Shown here in pieces: positions 27,363 to 36,901 of a stretch of DNA of 64,000 nucleotides. Position numbers and translations under genes: made by a program. The stretch is from assembly GCF_006385805.1 (NCBI RefSeq), contig NZ_VFSG01000001.1, forward strand, positions 124,001 through 188,000. Reading direction: 5' to 3'. How positions within the stretch are numbered: position 1 is the stretch's first letter; the number at the start of each line of letters is the position of its first letter. The stretch comes from Streptococcus xiaochunlingii. GTDB taxonomy: Bacteria > Bacillota > Bacilli > Lactobacillales > Streptococcaceae. Below the pieces are notes generated by a model. The model ran no database searches. It saw only the letters and a program-made list of their open reading frames with translations, and was not told the origin of the DNA.

Positions 27363-28877
27363 ATGAGTGAAAAAGCGAAAAAAGGGTTTAAGATGCCTTC
27401 ATCTTATACCGTATTGTTAATCATCATTGCGTTTATGGCAGTGATGACTTGGATTATCCCAGCAGGGGCTTTTGTCGATGGTGTGTATAAATCACAACCT
27501 CAAAACCCTCAAGGTATCTGGGATGTATTGATGGCACCGATTCGTGCTATGCTAGGAACGACTCCTGAAGAAGGATCTTTGATTAAAGGAACTAGTGCAG
27601 CGATTGACGTAGCCTTCTTCATCTTGATGGTTGGTGGTTTCCTTGGTGTAGTCAATGAAACTGGTATGCTAGACACTGGTATTGCTTCTATCGTGAAGAA
27701 ATACAAGGGTCGCGAAAAAATGTTGATTTTGGTGCTTATGCCTTTGTTTGCCCTTGGTGGTACAACTTATGGTATGGGTGAAGAAACCATGGCCTTCTAT
27801 CCTCTCCTTGTGCCAGTTATGATGGCCGTTGGATTTGATAGCTTGACTGGGGTAGCCATTATCTTGCTCGGTTCACAGATTGGATGTTTGGCGTCTACCT
27901 TGAACCCATTCGCGACAGGTATCGCATCTTCAACTGCAGGTGTTGGTCTTGGGGAAGGGATCATCCTTCGTTTGATCTTCTGGGTTGTCTTGACTGGTCT
28001 TAGCACTTGGTTTGTATACAAGTATGCAGATAAGATCCAAAAAGACCCAACTAAATCCCTCACTTATGCAACTCGTGAAGAAGATATGAAATTCTTCAAT
28101 GTTGGTGAAGATGAAGAAAATGTTAATTCAACTCTTTCAAAGAAACAAAAACAAGTCTTTGTACTCTTTGTATTGACCTTTATTTTGATGGTCTTGAGTT
28201 TCATTCCATGGGGTGACTTAGGTATTTCCTTCTTTGGTGACTTTAACACTTGGTTAACTAGTCTTCCAGTAGTTGGTAAGATTGTTGGTGGTTCAACTGC
28301 AGCCCTAGGTACTTGGTACTTCCCTGAAGGAGCAATGCTCTTCGCCTTTATGGGTATCTTGATTGGTATTGTCTACGGATTGAAAGAAGAACAAATCATT
28401 TCTTCATTTATGACTGGTGCAGCTGACTTGCTCAGCGTAGCCTTGATCGTAGCGATTGCACGTGGTATCCAAGTTATCATGAACAACGGTATGATCACAG
28501 ATACGATCCTTAACTGGGGTAAACAAGGACTCAGTGGTCTATCTTCTCAAGTCTTCATCGTCTTGACTTATATCTTCTACTTGCCAATGTCATTCTTGAT
28601 CCCATCATCTTCTGGTCTTGCCAGTGCGACAATGGGTATCATGGCTCCATTGGGAGAATTCGTCAATGTACGTCCTAGCTTGATTATCACTGCCTACCAA
28701 TCTGCATCTGGTGTCTTGAACTTGATCGCACCAACTTCTGGTATCGTAATGGGAGCTCTTGCTCTTGGACGTATCAACATTGCAACTTGGTGGAAATTCA
28801 TGGCAAAACTTGTTGTTGCCGTTATTGTAATCACCATTGCCCTCCTTCTTCTCGGAACTTTCGTTCCATTCCTATAA
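27363..28877 (+). CDS. arcD: Arginine/ornithine antiporter ArcD (YfcC family)
   Basis: 504 aa membrane protein with about twelve hydrophobic segments, YfcC/C4-dicarboxylate carrier superfamily. That superfamily provides ArcD in streptococcal arc operons, unlike the APC-type ArcD of Pseudomonas. Exchanging arginine for ornithine drives the pathway without energy cost. Seen: a cytoplasmic N-terminus, MTWIIPAGAFVDG in the first segment, GGTTYGMGEE around residues 138-147, and LIPSSSGLASATMG (about 416-429), a likely substrate-binding loop. Assignment of substrate rests on position between arcC and arcT. Confidence 0.92.
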   Translation: MSEKAKKGFKMPSSYTVLLIIIAFMAVMTWIIPAGAFVDGVYKSQPQNPQGIWDVLMAPIRAMLGTTPEEGSLIKGTSAAIDVAFFILMVGGFLGVVNETGMLDTGIASIVKKYKGREKMLILVLMPLFALGGTTYGMGEETMAFYPLLVPVMMAVGFDSLTGVAIILLGSQIGCLASTLNPFATGIASSTAGVGLGEGIILRLIFWVVLTGLSTWFVYKYADKIQKDPTKSLTYATREEDMKFFNVGEDEENVNSTLSKKQKQVFVLFVLTFILMVLSFIPWGDLGISFFGDFNTWLTSLPVVGKIVGGSTAALGTWYFPEGAMLFAFMGILIGIVYGLKEEQIISSFMTGAADLLSVALIVAIARGIQVIMNNGMITDTILNWGKQGLSGLSSQVFIVLTYIFYLPMSFLIPSSSGLASATMGIMAPLGEFVNVRPSLIITAYQSASGVLNLIAPTSGIVMGALALGRINIATWWKFMAKLVVAVIVITIALLLLGTFVPFL

Positions 28878-28896
28878 GAAGTAAAGAGGTGATTCC

Positions 28897-30237
28897 ATGA
28901 AAATTGAGATTACAAATCAAGTCAAAGATGACTTTCTAGCTTCATTAAAGACTCTGATTTCTTATCCTTCGGTTTTAAACGAAGGTGAAAATGGAACACC
29001 GTTTGGACAAGCTATCCAAGATGTCCTTGAGAAAACGTTAGAAATTGCTCAAGAAATGGGCTTTCAAACTTATCTAGATCCTGAAGGATACTATGGATAT
29101 GCAGAGATCGGTCAGGGGGAAGAACTCCTGGCCGTTCTTTGTCACTTGGATGTTGTTCCAGCCGGTGATTTAGAAGATTGGCAAACGCCACCTTTTGAGG
29201 CGACTCTGAAAGATGGATGGTTGATTGGACGTGGAGTACAAGATGATAAGGGGCCATCCCTTGCGGCGCTTTACGCAGTTAAGAGCCTACTCGACCAAGG
29301 AGTTGTATTTACCAAACGGATTCGCTTTATATTTGGTACGGACGAGGAAACTCTCTGGCGCTGTATGAACCGCTACAATCAGATAGAAGAAAAAGCAGAT
29401 CTTGGCTTTGCTCCAGATTCGTCCTTCCCATTAACCTATGCTGAAAAAGGCTTGCTTCAAGTCAAGCTCCATGGACCAGGTTGGGAGGATCGTCCCTTAC
29501 AAGCTGGTCGTGCCCTCAATGTGGTGCCAGATAAGGCTGCCTATAGTGGGCAACGCTTAGAGGAACTCTTACCAGTCATCGAGCAAAGTGGTGTGAAGTA
29601 TACAGAAGAAGCAGGAGCAGTAACCGTTCTTGGTCTATCTAAACACTCCAAGGATGCAGCTGAGGGTGTCAATGCCATTGTAGGCTTAGCTGAAAGCCTT
29701 TCCTTGATCCAGCCTCATCCAGCCCTTCTCTTTATTGCAGATGCCGTTGGGAAAGATGCGACAGGAGCAGCTCTCTTTGGTGAAATCAAAGATGAACCAA
29801 GTGGTGCTCTTTCCTTCAATATTGCAACCCTATCCATTGATGAACAGCAATCTGAAATCGGGATTGATATTCGGATCCCTGTCTTAGCGGATAAGGAGGC
29901 CTTGGTAAAACGTTTAAGTGAGGTGGCAGCTAGCTATCAACTTCAGTATGAAGAGTTTGATTATGTAGCTCCACTATACGTCCCACTAGACAGTCCATTG
30001 GTGAGTACTCTGATGGCGGTCTACCAAGAAGAAACGGGGGATCAGACCCCAGCTATGTCCTCAGGGGGAGCGACCTTTGCGCGAACCATGGAAAATTGTG
30101 TAGCTTATGGGGCCCTCTTCCCTGATGCTCTCCAAACAGAGCACCAGGCGAATGAACGAGCTAAACTGGATGATTTATATCGTGCAATGGAAATCTATGC
30201 AGAGACCATTCGACGATTAGCAGCCAAGGAAGCTTAA
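28897..30237 (+). CDS. arcT: ArcT, M20-family Xaa-His-type dipeptidase of the arc operon
   Basis: 446 aa metallopeptidase of family M20 (PepV/carnosinase-like). Zinc-site motifs: LCHLDVVPAGD (His about 83, Asp about 85), GRGVQDDKGPS, FGTDEETLW with the catalytic Glu, and a C-terminal His in QTEHQANE. In oral streptococci the last gene of the arc operon, arcT, encodes this type of peptidase. It may release arginine from peptides, which is inference. It lies 19 bases after arcD with AAAGAGGTG upstream. A three-hairpin repeat follows. Confidence 0.9.
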   Translation: MKIEITNQVKDDFLASLKTLISYPSVLNEGENGTPFGQAIQDVLEKTLEIAQEMGFQTYLDPEGYYGYAEIGQGEELLAVLCHLDVVPAGDLEDWQTPPFEATLKDGWLIGRGVQDDKGPSLAALYAVKSLLDQGVVFTKRIRFIFGTDEETLWRCMNRYNQIEEKADLGFAPDSSFPLTYAEKGLLQVKLHGPGWEDRPLQAGRALNVVPDKAAYSGQRLEELLPVIEQSGVKYTEEAGAVTVLGLSKHSKDAAEGVNAIVGLAESLSLIQPHPALLFIADAVGKDATGAALFGEIKDEPSGALSFNIATLSIDEQQSEIGIDIRIPVLADKEALVKRLSEVAASYQLQYEEFDYVAPLYVPLDSPLVSTLMAVYQEETGDQTPAMSSGGATFARTMENCVAYGALFPDALQTEHQANERAKLDDLYRAMEIYAETIRRLAAKEA

Positions 30238-30252
30238 TAGAGATTAGAAAAA

Positions 30253-30424
30253 AGAGGCTGGGACAAAAGTCCTAGCCTCTCAATTATTTTTGGATTGTCG
30301 AGAAAGACGCAGTGGTTGAGTGGGCTCTACTACGCTGATTTCATCAGCTTTTACAGCCCTACTCAACTGTGCGGAGGTGGGACGACGAAATCGAATTCTA
30401 ACGAATTACCGATTTCTGTCCCAC
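30253..30424. repeat. Three-hairpin intergenic repeat between arcT and argR
   Basis: This 172-base block fills the gap between convergent genes. Hairpin 1 (30253-30280) is a 12-base stem beginning AGAGGCTGGGAC with an AAAA loop. Hairpin 2 (30316-30366) has outer TTGAGTGGGCT with AGCCCTACTCAA and inner GCTGAT with ATCAGC. Hairpin 3 (30377-30424) has GTGGGAC with GTCCCAC and inner GAAATCG with CGATTTC. Similar sequences are, from memory, common between streptococcal genes. It probably terminates transcription from both sides. Confidence 0.7.
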
Positions 30425-30434
30425 TCTCTTTCTT

Positions 30435-30905
30435 TTATTTGCTAAAGAAGAAGGGAGGGGTGAATTCTTTCAATTTTTCAAAGCAGTCCAAGGCCCCCTG
30501 ATTGTCTTCACAAATGATAAGGCAGACGTCATCTCCGCAGACGGTTGCAACAATTTGCGGCAATTCAAGGGCATCTAAGATGGCCCCGAAGGACTGGGCC
30601 AGACCAGGTAGAGTTTTGACGACTACTTGGTTTTGGACGGGACGAAGCATGACAAGGGCATCTTCCATATAAAAACGCAGTCGGTTTTCCCAACGAGATG
30701 GGGCAATGCTATTGATGGCATAGTAAGAGCTATCCCCTTCGTTAATTTTTACCAGATTCAAGGATTTGACATCTCTCGAGAGGGTGGACTGGGTCACGAT
30801 GATGCCGTTGGCTTCCAGGCTGTCCTGCAATTCTTGTTGGGTTCGAATTTTCTTTTCTGAAATAATAGACCGGATCAGGCGGTGGCGACTTTCAATCTTA
30901 TTCAT
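30435..30905 (-). CDS. argR: ArgR/AhrC-family arginine regulator (ArcR-type)
   Basis: 156 aa arginine-responsive regulator. The N-terminal winged helix contains [20 protein letters not shown] and [13 protein letters not shown] (about residues 20-52), and the C-terminal hexamerisation/arginine-binding domain ends with [12 protein letters not shown]. In S. gordonii the ArgR-family member next to arcT (ArcR) activates arc expression in response to arginine. This gene has the same position and is a likely equivalent. It is 11 bases downstream of queA with AAGGAGAG before its ATG, so cotranscribed with it. Confidence 0.92.
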   Translation of the reverse strand: MNKIESRHRLIRSIISEKKIRTQQELQDSLEANGIIVTQSTLSRDVKSLNLVKINEGDSSYYAINSIAPSRWENRLRFYMEDALVMLRPVQNQVVVKTLPGLAQSFGAILDALELPQIVATVCGDDVCLIICEDNQGALDCFEKLKEFTPPFFFSK

Positions 30906-30916
30906 AAGGGCTCTCC

Positions 30917-31945
30917 TTATTTGATAAACATAGCATCTCCAAAGCTAAAGAAACGGTAGCCTTGGTCGATAGCGTGCTGATAAGCATCCAGAGTGAGTTC
31001 TCGACCTGCGAAGGCAGAAACGAGCATGACTAAGGTTGATTTTGGTAAGTGGAAGTTGGTTGAAAAGGCGTCGACAACCTGCCACTGATAGCCTGGTTTG
31101 ATAAAGATATTGGTCCAACCAGAGTCGGCTTGTAACTCTCCATTAAACTTGTTCCCAATTGTTTCTAAAGTTCGGATAGAAGTGGTCCCAACGGCAACGA
31201 TGCGGTGTCCACTTGCTTTGACTTGTCGAAGGGTTTGGGCGGCTTCTTCAGAGAGTTGATAAAATTCAGAATGCATCTCATGTTGGTCTAGATTATCGAC
31301 GGATACAGGACGGAAGGTTCCCAGTCCGACATGAAGGGTTAAATAAACCAAGTGAACCCCTTTGTCTTCGATCTTTTGTAAGAGCTCTGGTGTGAAATGG
31401 AGGCCAGCTGTAGGAGCTGCGGCAGATCCATTTTCTTTGGCATAGACCGTCTGGTAACGTTCCTGATCTTCTAATTTTTCATGGATGTAAGGTGGTAGGG
31501 GCATTTCTCCTAAACTTTCCAAGACTTCAAGGAAAATTCCTTGGTAAGAAAACTCTACGATACATCCTCCGTGTTCCAGCTTTTTGATTAGGGTCGCTTG
31601 AAGACGTCCATCGCCAAAGCTGACGACCCCTCCCTCTTTGAGACGTTTGGCAGGTTTAGCAAGAACCTCCCATTGATCGCCCTCAATATTTTTTAAGAGA
31701 AGAAGCTCCACATGCCCTCCTGTATCCGGTTTGACCCCATGGAGACGAGCTGGAAGGACACGGGTATTGTTCATAACCAAAGCATCCCCTGGTTCTAATT
31801 CATTGATAATGGCGTCAAAATGCTGGTCTTCCATCTGACCCGTTTGTCGATTGAGGATTAGTAGTTTTGAGGCATCGCGCTTCTCTAGTGGGGTTTGCGC
31901 AATTAACTCCTCGGGGAGGTGGAAATCAAAGTCATTCGTGTTCAT
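30917..31945 (-). CDS. queA: S-adenosylmethionine:tRNA ribosyltransferase-isomerase QueA
   Basis: 342 aa enzyme that makes epoxyqueuosine in tRNA from preQ1-modified tRNA and SAM. Recognised from the conserved N-terminus [19 protein letters not shown], the PARLHG and [13 protein letters not shown] motifs and the C-terminal FSFGDAMFI. Length is normal. The start is preceded by AAGGAGAG. Association of queA with the arc locus is seen in S. gordonii. It is the first gene of a queA-argR unit. Confidence 0.95.
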   Translation of the reverse strand: MNTNDFDFHLPEELIAQTPLEKRDASKLLILNRQTGQMEDQHFDAIINELEPGDALVMNNTRVLPARLHGVKPDTGGHVELLLLKNIEGDQWEVLAKPAKRLKEGGVVSFGDGRLQATLIKKLEHGGCIVEFSYQGIFLEVLESLGEMPLPPYIHEKLEDQERYQTVYAKENGSAAAPTAGLHFTPELLQKIEDKGVHLVYLTLHVGLGTFRPVSVDNLDQHEMHSEFYQLSEEAAQTLRQVKASGHRIVAVGTTSIRTLETIGNKFNGELQADSGWTNIFIKPGYQWQVVDAFSTNFHLPKSTLVMLVSAFAGRELTLDAYQHAIDQGYRFFSFGDAMFIK

Positions 31946-31995
31946 GTTCTCTCCTTGTATCTAAATTCTTCTATTTCTTACATTTAACCTTCCCC

Positions 31996-32001
31996 ATTAT
32001 A
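31996..32001 (-). promoter_or_regulatory. queA-argR promoter (-10)
   Basis: Minus-strand TATAAT with TGA directly before it (extended -10), about 50 bases upstream of the queA ATG. Confidence 0.6.
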
Positions 32002-32081
32002 TCATGAAATAATAGTGAAACAAAGGAAATCACTAGCCGAATTTTAAAGGGATGAAGGTAAAAAATCCTTTTCTAACATCA

Positions 32082-32119
32082 AGAAAGCGCTTGACAAAAA
32101 TTGGTCTATACCATATAAT
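32082..32119 (+). promoter_or_regulatory. nagB promoter with NagR-type operator between -35 and -10
   Basis: TTGACA (32091-32096), 17-base spacer, TATAAT (32114-32119). The spacer holds TGGTCTATACCA (32102-32113), the palindrome recognised by GntR-family NagR/DasR/YvoA regulators. AGAAAGCGCTT at 32082-32092 overlaps the -35 and resembles a cre half-site. Confidence 0.82.
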
Positions 32120-32148
32120 GAATATAAGAAATAAGCGGAGGATTTATC

Positions 32149-32850
32149 ATGAAAGTTATTGAAGTAGCCAATCAAGTCGAAGGAGGGCAGGTTGCTTTTG
32201 ACCTGCTAAAAGAAAAGTTAGAGCAGGGTGCCAAAACTCTGGGGCTTGCGACTGGAAGCAGTCCACTTGAATTTTATAAATTGATTCGGGAGAGTGACCT
32301 GGATTTCTCAGACATGGTCAGTGTCAACTTGGATGAGTATGTCGGCTTGACGGGAGAAGATCCTCAATCTTATCGTTACTTTATGCAGGAAAATTTATTC
32401 AATGCAAAGCCTTTTAAAGTTAGCTATCTTCCAAAAGGAAACGAAGATACTGCAGAAGAAGAAACAGCTCATTACAATGAAATTTTGGCCCAACATCCAG
32501 TAGATCTGCAAATTCTAGGGATCGGTCGCAACGGCCACATTGGTTTTAACGAACCAGGCACGCCATTTGACAGCCAAACGCATTTGGTCCATTTGGATCA
32601 ATCAACGATTGAAGCCAACTCTCGCTTCTTTGAAAAAATTGAAGATGTTCCAACTCAAGCCATCTCCATGGGGATTGCGAACATTCTTGCTGCCAAGTCT
32701 ATCATTCTCTTTGCCTATGGAGAATCAAAAGCAGAAGCTATTGCAGGAATGGTTAATGGTCCAAAAACAGAGAGTTTACCAGCAAGTGCCCTTCAAGGTC
32801 ATCCAGATGTCGTGATTATTGCTGACCAAGCAGCCTTGAGCTTACTGTAA
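32149..32850 (+). CDS. nagB: Glucosamine-6-phosphate deaminase NagB
   Basis: 233 aa enzyme converting glucosamine-6-phosphate to fructose-6-phosphate and ammonia, linking amino-sugar use to glycolysis. Seen: [12 protein letters not shown] (about residues 40-51), VNLDEYVGL with the catalytic Asp, and [14 protein letters not shown] with the catalytic His. The gram-positive length (about 233) lacks the C-terminal allosteric extension of the E. coli enzyme. GGAGG precedes the ATG, and a NagR-type operator sits in the promoter. A terminator follows at 32868. Confidence 0.96.
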   Translation: MKVIEVANQVEGGQVAFDLLKEKLEQGAKTLGLATGSSPLEFYKLIRESDLDFSDMVSVNLDEYVGLTGEDPQSYRYFMQENLFNAKPFKVSYLPKGNEDTAEEETAHYNEILAQHPVDLQILGIGRNGHIGFNEPGTPFDSQTHLVHLDQSTIEANSRFFEKIEDVPTQAISMGIANILAAKSIILFAYGESKAEAIAGMVNGPKTESLPASALQGHPDVVIIADQAALSLL

Positions 32851-32867
32851 CCAGTTGAAAAAGAGAG

Positions 32868-32902
32868 ACCTATCTGAAATATCCTGAAAGATAGGTTTTT
32901 TT
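32868..32902 (+). terminator. nagB terminator
   Basis: ACCTATCT pairs with AGATAGGT and is followed by TTTTTT. Confidence 0.9.
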
Positions 32903-32957
32903 ATAGAGTGAAGTATGGTACAATAAGATAAAATTCTATATTTGAGGAAAATATATT

Positions 32958-34292
32958 TTGAAAAAGAAGTTGCTCGTTTTAGGAATCGTTGTCCTATCTC
33001 TGTTTCGGCCTCTGTCAATCGTAGCGGATGAGCTAGTGGATATGGCGCAAAAAATGTATCCCAATGATCATGTGCAAGCCTATAATCGACCAAGGTCCTC
33101 TCTCGTCATTGATGCGAATACCGGGGATGTTTTGTGGAGAGACAATATTGATGAAGTGCGGGATCCAGCAAGTATGAGTAAGCTTATGACTCTGTATCTG
33201 CTCTTCGAAACCATGAAAGAGGGGAAGATTACCAAAGATACGGTTGTCACTGCAACGGCTGCGGATCAATCCATGTCAAAAATCTATGAGATTTCCAACA
33301 ATAACATCGTTGCAGGAGTGGACTATACGGTCTCTGAATTGATTACCATGACGGCTGTTCCATCCTCCAATGTGGCTACGATTATGTTGGCTAATCTCCT
33401 TTCTAACCACGATGCGGATGCCTTTATTCAGCGGATGAACGAAAAGTCCAAGGAGTTGGGGATGACCAATACCATTTGGAACAATCCGAGTGGAGCGGCC
33501 ATTTCAACCTTCCAAGGTTTATATACCAGCTATAACTATCCAAATGATGCGGCCAACCAGACAACTGCAAGAGATTTGGCGATTCTCGTCTATCATTTCG
33601 TGAAAGAATATCCTGAGATCCTCAGCTATACCAATCAGGCTAAGGTGACCGTGAAACAAGGAACTCCTTATGAGGAGACTTTTGATACCTATAACTATTC
33701 CTTGCCAGGAGCTAGATATGCTCTTGAAGGAGTAGATGGTCTGAAGACAGGTTCGAGTCCACGCGGTGCCTTCAACTATATCGCAACCGCTAAACGAGGA
33801 GAGCAACGAATTATCTCCGTAGTCATGGGAGTTGGTGATTGGTCTGACCAGGATGGCGAATACTATCGACATCCATTTGGCAATGCCTTGATCGAAAAAG
33901 CTTTTGCAGATTATAGTTATAAGAAGTTATTGGATAAGGGTGTTCAGACGATTGATGGAAAGACCTACACACTAGATCAACCTTTCTATGCTACGGTGAA
34001 AAAGGGAGAAGAGGATCCAAAACTCGTTGTCAAAGATGGACAGGTTGAGGCGGATTCAGGCTTGATGACCCTATCAGAAAAGATTTCTGATGGACTTCCA
34101 GTAAAAGAAGGAGCAGTGAATCAATCGGATACCCAAAGTACTACGGCTTCAACTACAGGGAAATCCTTCCATTTTCCTCTTGAAAGCTTGGTCATTCTGA
34201 TTCCAATTTTCATTCTCGCTATGATTCTGTATTTAGAAAAAGCCCATCGCAAACAACGTGCGCGCAAGGCTCAGGATCGATACAAAGAATAA
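32958..34292 (+). CDS. dacA: D-alanyl-D-alanine carboxypeptidase (PBP3/DacA type), copy 1
   Basis: 444 aa low-molecular-weight penicillin-binding protein that trims the terminal D-Ala of peptidoglycan stem peptides. Signal peptide at residues 1-23. The three active-site motifs are complete: SMSK (Ser72, Lys75), SSN (136-138) and KTG (263-265). A C-terminal beta-rich domain is followed by a membrane anchor (about 408-428) with a basic tail. Translation appears to start at TTG 32958, as GAGG lies upstream and the signal peptide begins there. A close paralogue lies 2.7 kb downstream beyond an MFS gene. Confidence 0.91.
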   Translation: MKKKLLVLGIVVLSLFRPLSIVADELVDMAQKMYPNDHVQAYNRPRSSLVIDANTGDVLWRDNIDEVRDPASMSKLMTLYLLFETMKEGKITKDTVVTATAADQSMSKIYEISNNNIVAGVDYTVSELITMTAVPSSNVATIMLANLLSNHDADAFIQRMNEKSKELGMTNTIWNNPSGAAISTFQGLYTSYNYPNDAANQTTARDLAILVYHFVKEYPEILSYTNQAKVTVKQGTPYEETFDTYNYSLPGARYALEGVDGLKTGSSPRGAFNYIATAKRGEQRIISVVMGVGDWSDQDGEYYRHPFGNALIEKAFADYSYKKLLDKGVQTIDGKTYTLDQPFYATVKKGEEDPKLVVKDGQVEADSGLMTLSEKISDGLPVKEGAVNQSDTQSTTASTTGKSFHFPLESLVILIPIFILAMILYLEKAHRKQRARKAQDRYKE

Positions 34293-34297
34293 AGGAT

Positions 34298-34330
34298 TAA
34301 AACTCAACTGAAATCCAGTTGGGTTTTGTC
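34298..34330 (+). terminator. Terminator after dacA copy 1
   Basis: AAACTCAACTG pairs with CAGTTGGGTTT, followed by a short T-run. Confidence 0.8.
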
Positions 34331-34364
34331 ATTGCATCTTATATTTAAATTTGAAAGGAAACTA

Positions 34365-35528
34365 ATGAAAGCATTTCGAAATTCCTATCCTGCTTATTTA
34401 TTTTTATATAGTTTTTACTTCATGTCGACTGCTCTCTTTACGACTTTAATCTCTGTCTATCTGATAGGCCAGCAGTATTCAGCCAGTCAGGTATCTAATT
34501 TGGTGTCGACAGCCTTTTTCCTATCTATGCTTACCCAGCCCTTATTTGGTTATATCAATGAACGATTTGGTATTGTTAAAATCACGACCTTGAGCTTAGG
34601 AGTCCTCATGGCAGGAGTAGGTGGCTTTATCTGGGCCCCTAACTTCTTTTGGTTGACGATCTTTTATGGCTTGGTATTGCTGTGTCTAAATGGGACGGCT
34701 CCCATGATGGAGATTTTAGCTACCCAGAGTCCCTATGCTTTTGGAAAAATCCGCGTTTGGGGGACGCTAGGGTATGCGGCTGGAGCCCACCTAACTGGTT
34801 GGCTCTATGCTCATCTTAGCCCTCAGTCTGTATACTATTGTGTATTGGTCACGATCCTTCTTAGTTTCTTTACTTTAGGGGCTATCCGTATTGACAAGAC
34901 CAATCGGGTACAAAAAGAAGCTGTATCGATCCGGCCTCTGCTCCACAATGGACCCTATCTCTTTTTCCTATTACTGATGGGGCTTGTGTCGGGCGTGGGG
35001 AATATTGGCCATACCTATATTCCAGCTCTTTTAATGGATAGTGGGCTCCCTGTTCAGATAGCCTCTACGGTTGTGGCCATATCTGTCGTAGTCGAAGCAC
35101 CCCTCATCTTTTTCTCAGATCGTTTTATGGACCATTGGCCCATGCGCTTACTGATTTTGCTTCCTGTGGGGATTCTCTTGCTCCAGTATCTCATCTATGC
35201 TCTTCCAAGTCCTGTCTTCTTAAAAGTGCTGGTCACTCTGTTGGCCAAGCATACTACGGGGATGGTCTTGGTTATGGTCTCCTTGCGTTTTATCTCCCAA
35301 CAAGTGGATAAGAAAGATCTAGTCTTAGCCATGGCTCTCGTGCAGGGAGTGCGCTATCTTAGTACCATTCTCTTGCAACCGCTAGCAGCTTTCTTTGTAG
35401 ATCACGGAGGATTTTCAATGATGAGTTACTTCTTGGTGATTATCCTGATCCTCGTCCTTCTACTAAGTATCTTCTTAAAGATGCCAAAAGGAAAATCTCC
35501 AGGTCTCTTTAGGAAAACGAAGGAGTAA
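34365..35528 (+). CDS. MFS transporter (PPP/NarK-like, MFS_1-like family)
   Basis: 387 aa major facilitator with about twelve membrane segments. An early GYINERFG segment resembles the MFS loop 2-3 motif A in degenerate form. The first half ends in a charged loop (RIDKTNRVQKEAVSI, about residues 180-195), and the second half repeats the six-helix layout. ATG 34365 has GAAAGGA upstream; the extension to 34326 is not supported. No substrate can be assigned. It lies between two wall carboxypeptidase genes, which could hint at an envelope role, but it is bounded by a terminator upstream and a separate promoter downstream. Confidence 0.8.
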   Translation: MKAFRNSYPAYLFLYSFYFMSTALFTTLISVYLIGQQYSASQVSNLVSTAFFLSMLTQPLFGYINERFGIVKITTLSLGVLMAGVGGFIWAPNFFWLTIFYGLVLLCLNGTAPMMEILATQSPYAFGKIRVWGTLGYAAGAHLTGWLYAHLSPQSVYYCVLVTILLSFFTLGAIRIDKTNRVQKEAVSIRPLLHNGPYLFFLLLMGLVSGVGNIGHTYIPALLMDSGLPVQIASTVVAISVVVEAPLIFFSDRFMDHWPMRLLILLPVGILLLQYLIYALPSPVFLKVLVTLLAKHTTGMVLVMVSLRFISQQVDKKDLVLAMALVQGVRYLSTILLQPLAAFFVDHGGFSMMSYFLVIILILVLLLSIFLKMPKGKSPGLFRKTKE

Positions 35529-35547
35529 AAAGTTTAGGAAATAGAGT

Positions 35548-35575
35548 TTGTGAACAGCAGGACTTATGCTATAAT
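35548..35575 (+). promoter_or_regulatory. Promoter of the second carboxypeptidase gene
   Basis: TTGTGA (35548-35553), 16-base spacer, TATAAT (35570-35575) preceded by TGC. Confidence 0.65.
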
Positions 35576-35611
35576 GGAGAACGATGATGTTTATGAAAGA
35601 AATGAGAGAGA

Positions 35612-36901
35612 ATGAAGTTTAAACGTGCCTTAATTGCGACACTTTCCCTTAGTTGCCTATGTTTCCCAATGCTAGCAAAGGCGGATGATATTTACCAACA
35701 AGAAGATATCATGTCAATCACAGAAAAATCAGGGACTTCGGTGGATGAATTTTTCCGTCCCAAGGCTGATATTGTTGTTGATGCTCATACAGGAGCTATT
35801 CTTTATGGCGATAATATTGATGCTCCTCGTGACTCCGGTAGTATGGCCAAATTGATGTCCGTCTATGTTCTTCTGAGAGCTATTAAAGAAGGGCAGCTGG
35901 ATTATGATACCATGATTACTGCGACAGATACGGATGTGATCATTTCTCAAAATCAGAAGTTGAGCAATAGTCCCATTGTGGCGGGGGCTCAGTACAAGGT
36001 ATCGACCCTCCTAAATATGATTTTTGTTCCTTCATCCAGTGCGGCGACCATCATGATTGCCAATAAGGTGTCTGGAGGAGATCCAGATAAATTCTTGGAT
36101 TTGATGAACCAGCGGGCCCATGAAATTGGAATGACCAATACCAAGTGGAACAATCCTAATGGTGCCCCAACTGCAGTCCTAGATGGCTACTATAATCCGA
36201 CCCGCTATGATCAAAATGCCATTAACCAAACAACAGCAAGAGATATGTCTATTTTGGCCTATCACATAGTTAACGAGTTCCCTGAAATACTCAACTATAC
36301 TAAAAATGCCAAGATAACCCTCTTCCAAGGTACAGATTATGAAGAAACCCATGAAAATTATAATTATTCCTTGGAAGGTGGAAGATATTCTCTAAAGGGA
36401 GCGGATGGCCTAAAAACCGGCTCTAGTCCGACAGCAGATTATAATTACACCTTGACGGTTAATCGCGGAAATCAGCGATTTGTTCAAGTCATTATGGGAG
36501 TCGGCAACTATGATGTGGAAATTGCAGAGAGCCTGCGCCACGTCATTGGAAATGCCCTGATTGAAAGACTCTATCAGGATTATGAGTACAAAGAGGTTCT
36601 GCCGGCGGGGGATCACACGATTCAGGGGCAAACCTATCACTTAGACAAACCCTTCTATGCTACAGTGAAAAGAGGGACGAATCCAGAGATCAGTGTTCAA
36701 AATGGCCAGCTACAAATTGCCAATGGCTTGCAAACTGTTTCTCCGTCCATTCAGCAAACGCAGGCTGTAAGCGCAGTAGAAGCGCCTCATCAGAAGTCCA
36801 CTAGCATGCGTCAAAAAGGCTGGGATCCAATGTGGCTCTGTTGCTTCCTTCCTTTTATTTTCTTAAGAATTTTCTTTAACGTGAGATATAAGAGAAGATA
36901 A
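35612..36901 (+). CDS. D-alanyl-D-alanine carboxypeptidase-like protein, copy 2, with altered SxN motif
   Basis: 429 aa paralogue of the DacA-type protein at 32958. Signal peptide at residues 1-24 and SMAK (Ser77, Lys80) and KTG (268-270) are intact. The second motif reads SSS (141-143) where copy 1 has SSN, so the conserved Asn is replaced by Ser143. That change could alter or weaken catalysis. The C-terminus has a hydrophobic WLCCFLPFIFL anchor and a basic tail. It has its own promoter. The pair looks like a gene duplication followed by divergence. Confidence 0.87.
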   Translation: MKFKRALIATLSLSCLCFPMLAKADDIYQQEDIMSITEKSGTSVDEFFRPKADIVVDAHTGAILYGDNIDAPRDSGSMAKLMSVYVLLRAIKEGQLDYDTMITATDTDVIISQNQKLSNSPIVAGAQYKVSTLLNMIFVPSSSAATIMIANKVSGGDPDKFLDLMNQRAHEIGMTNTKWNNPNGAPTAVLDGYYNPTRYDQNAINQTTARDMSILAYHIVNEFPEILNYTKNAKITLFQGTDYEETHENYNYSLEGGRYSLKGADGLKTGSSPTADYNYTLTVNRGNQRFVQVIMGVGNYDVEIAESLRHVIGNALIERLYQDYEYKEVLPAGDHTIQGQTYHLDKPFYATVKRGTNPEISVQNGQLQIANGLQTVSPSIQQTQAVSAVEAPHQKSTSMRQKGWDPMWLCCFLPFIFLRIFFNVRYKRR

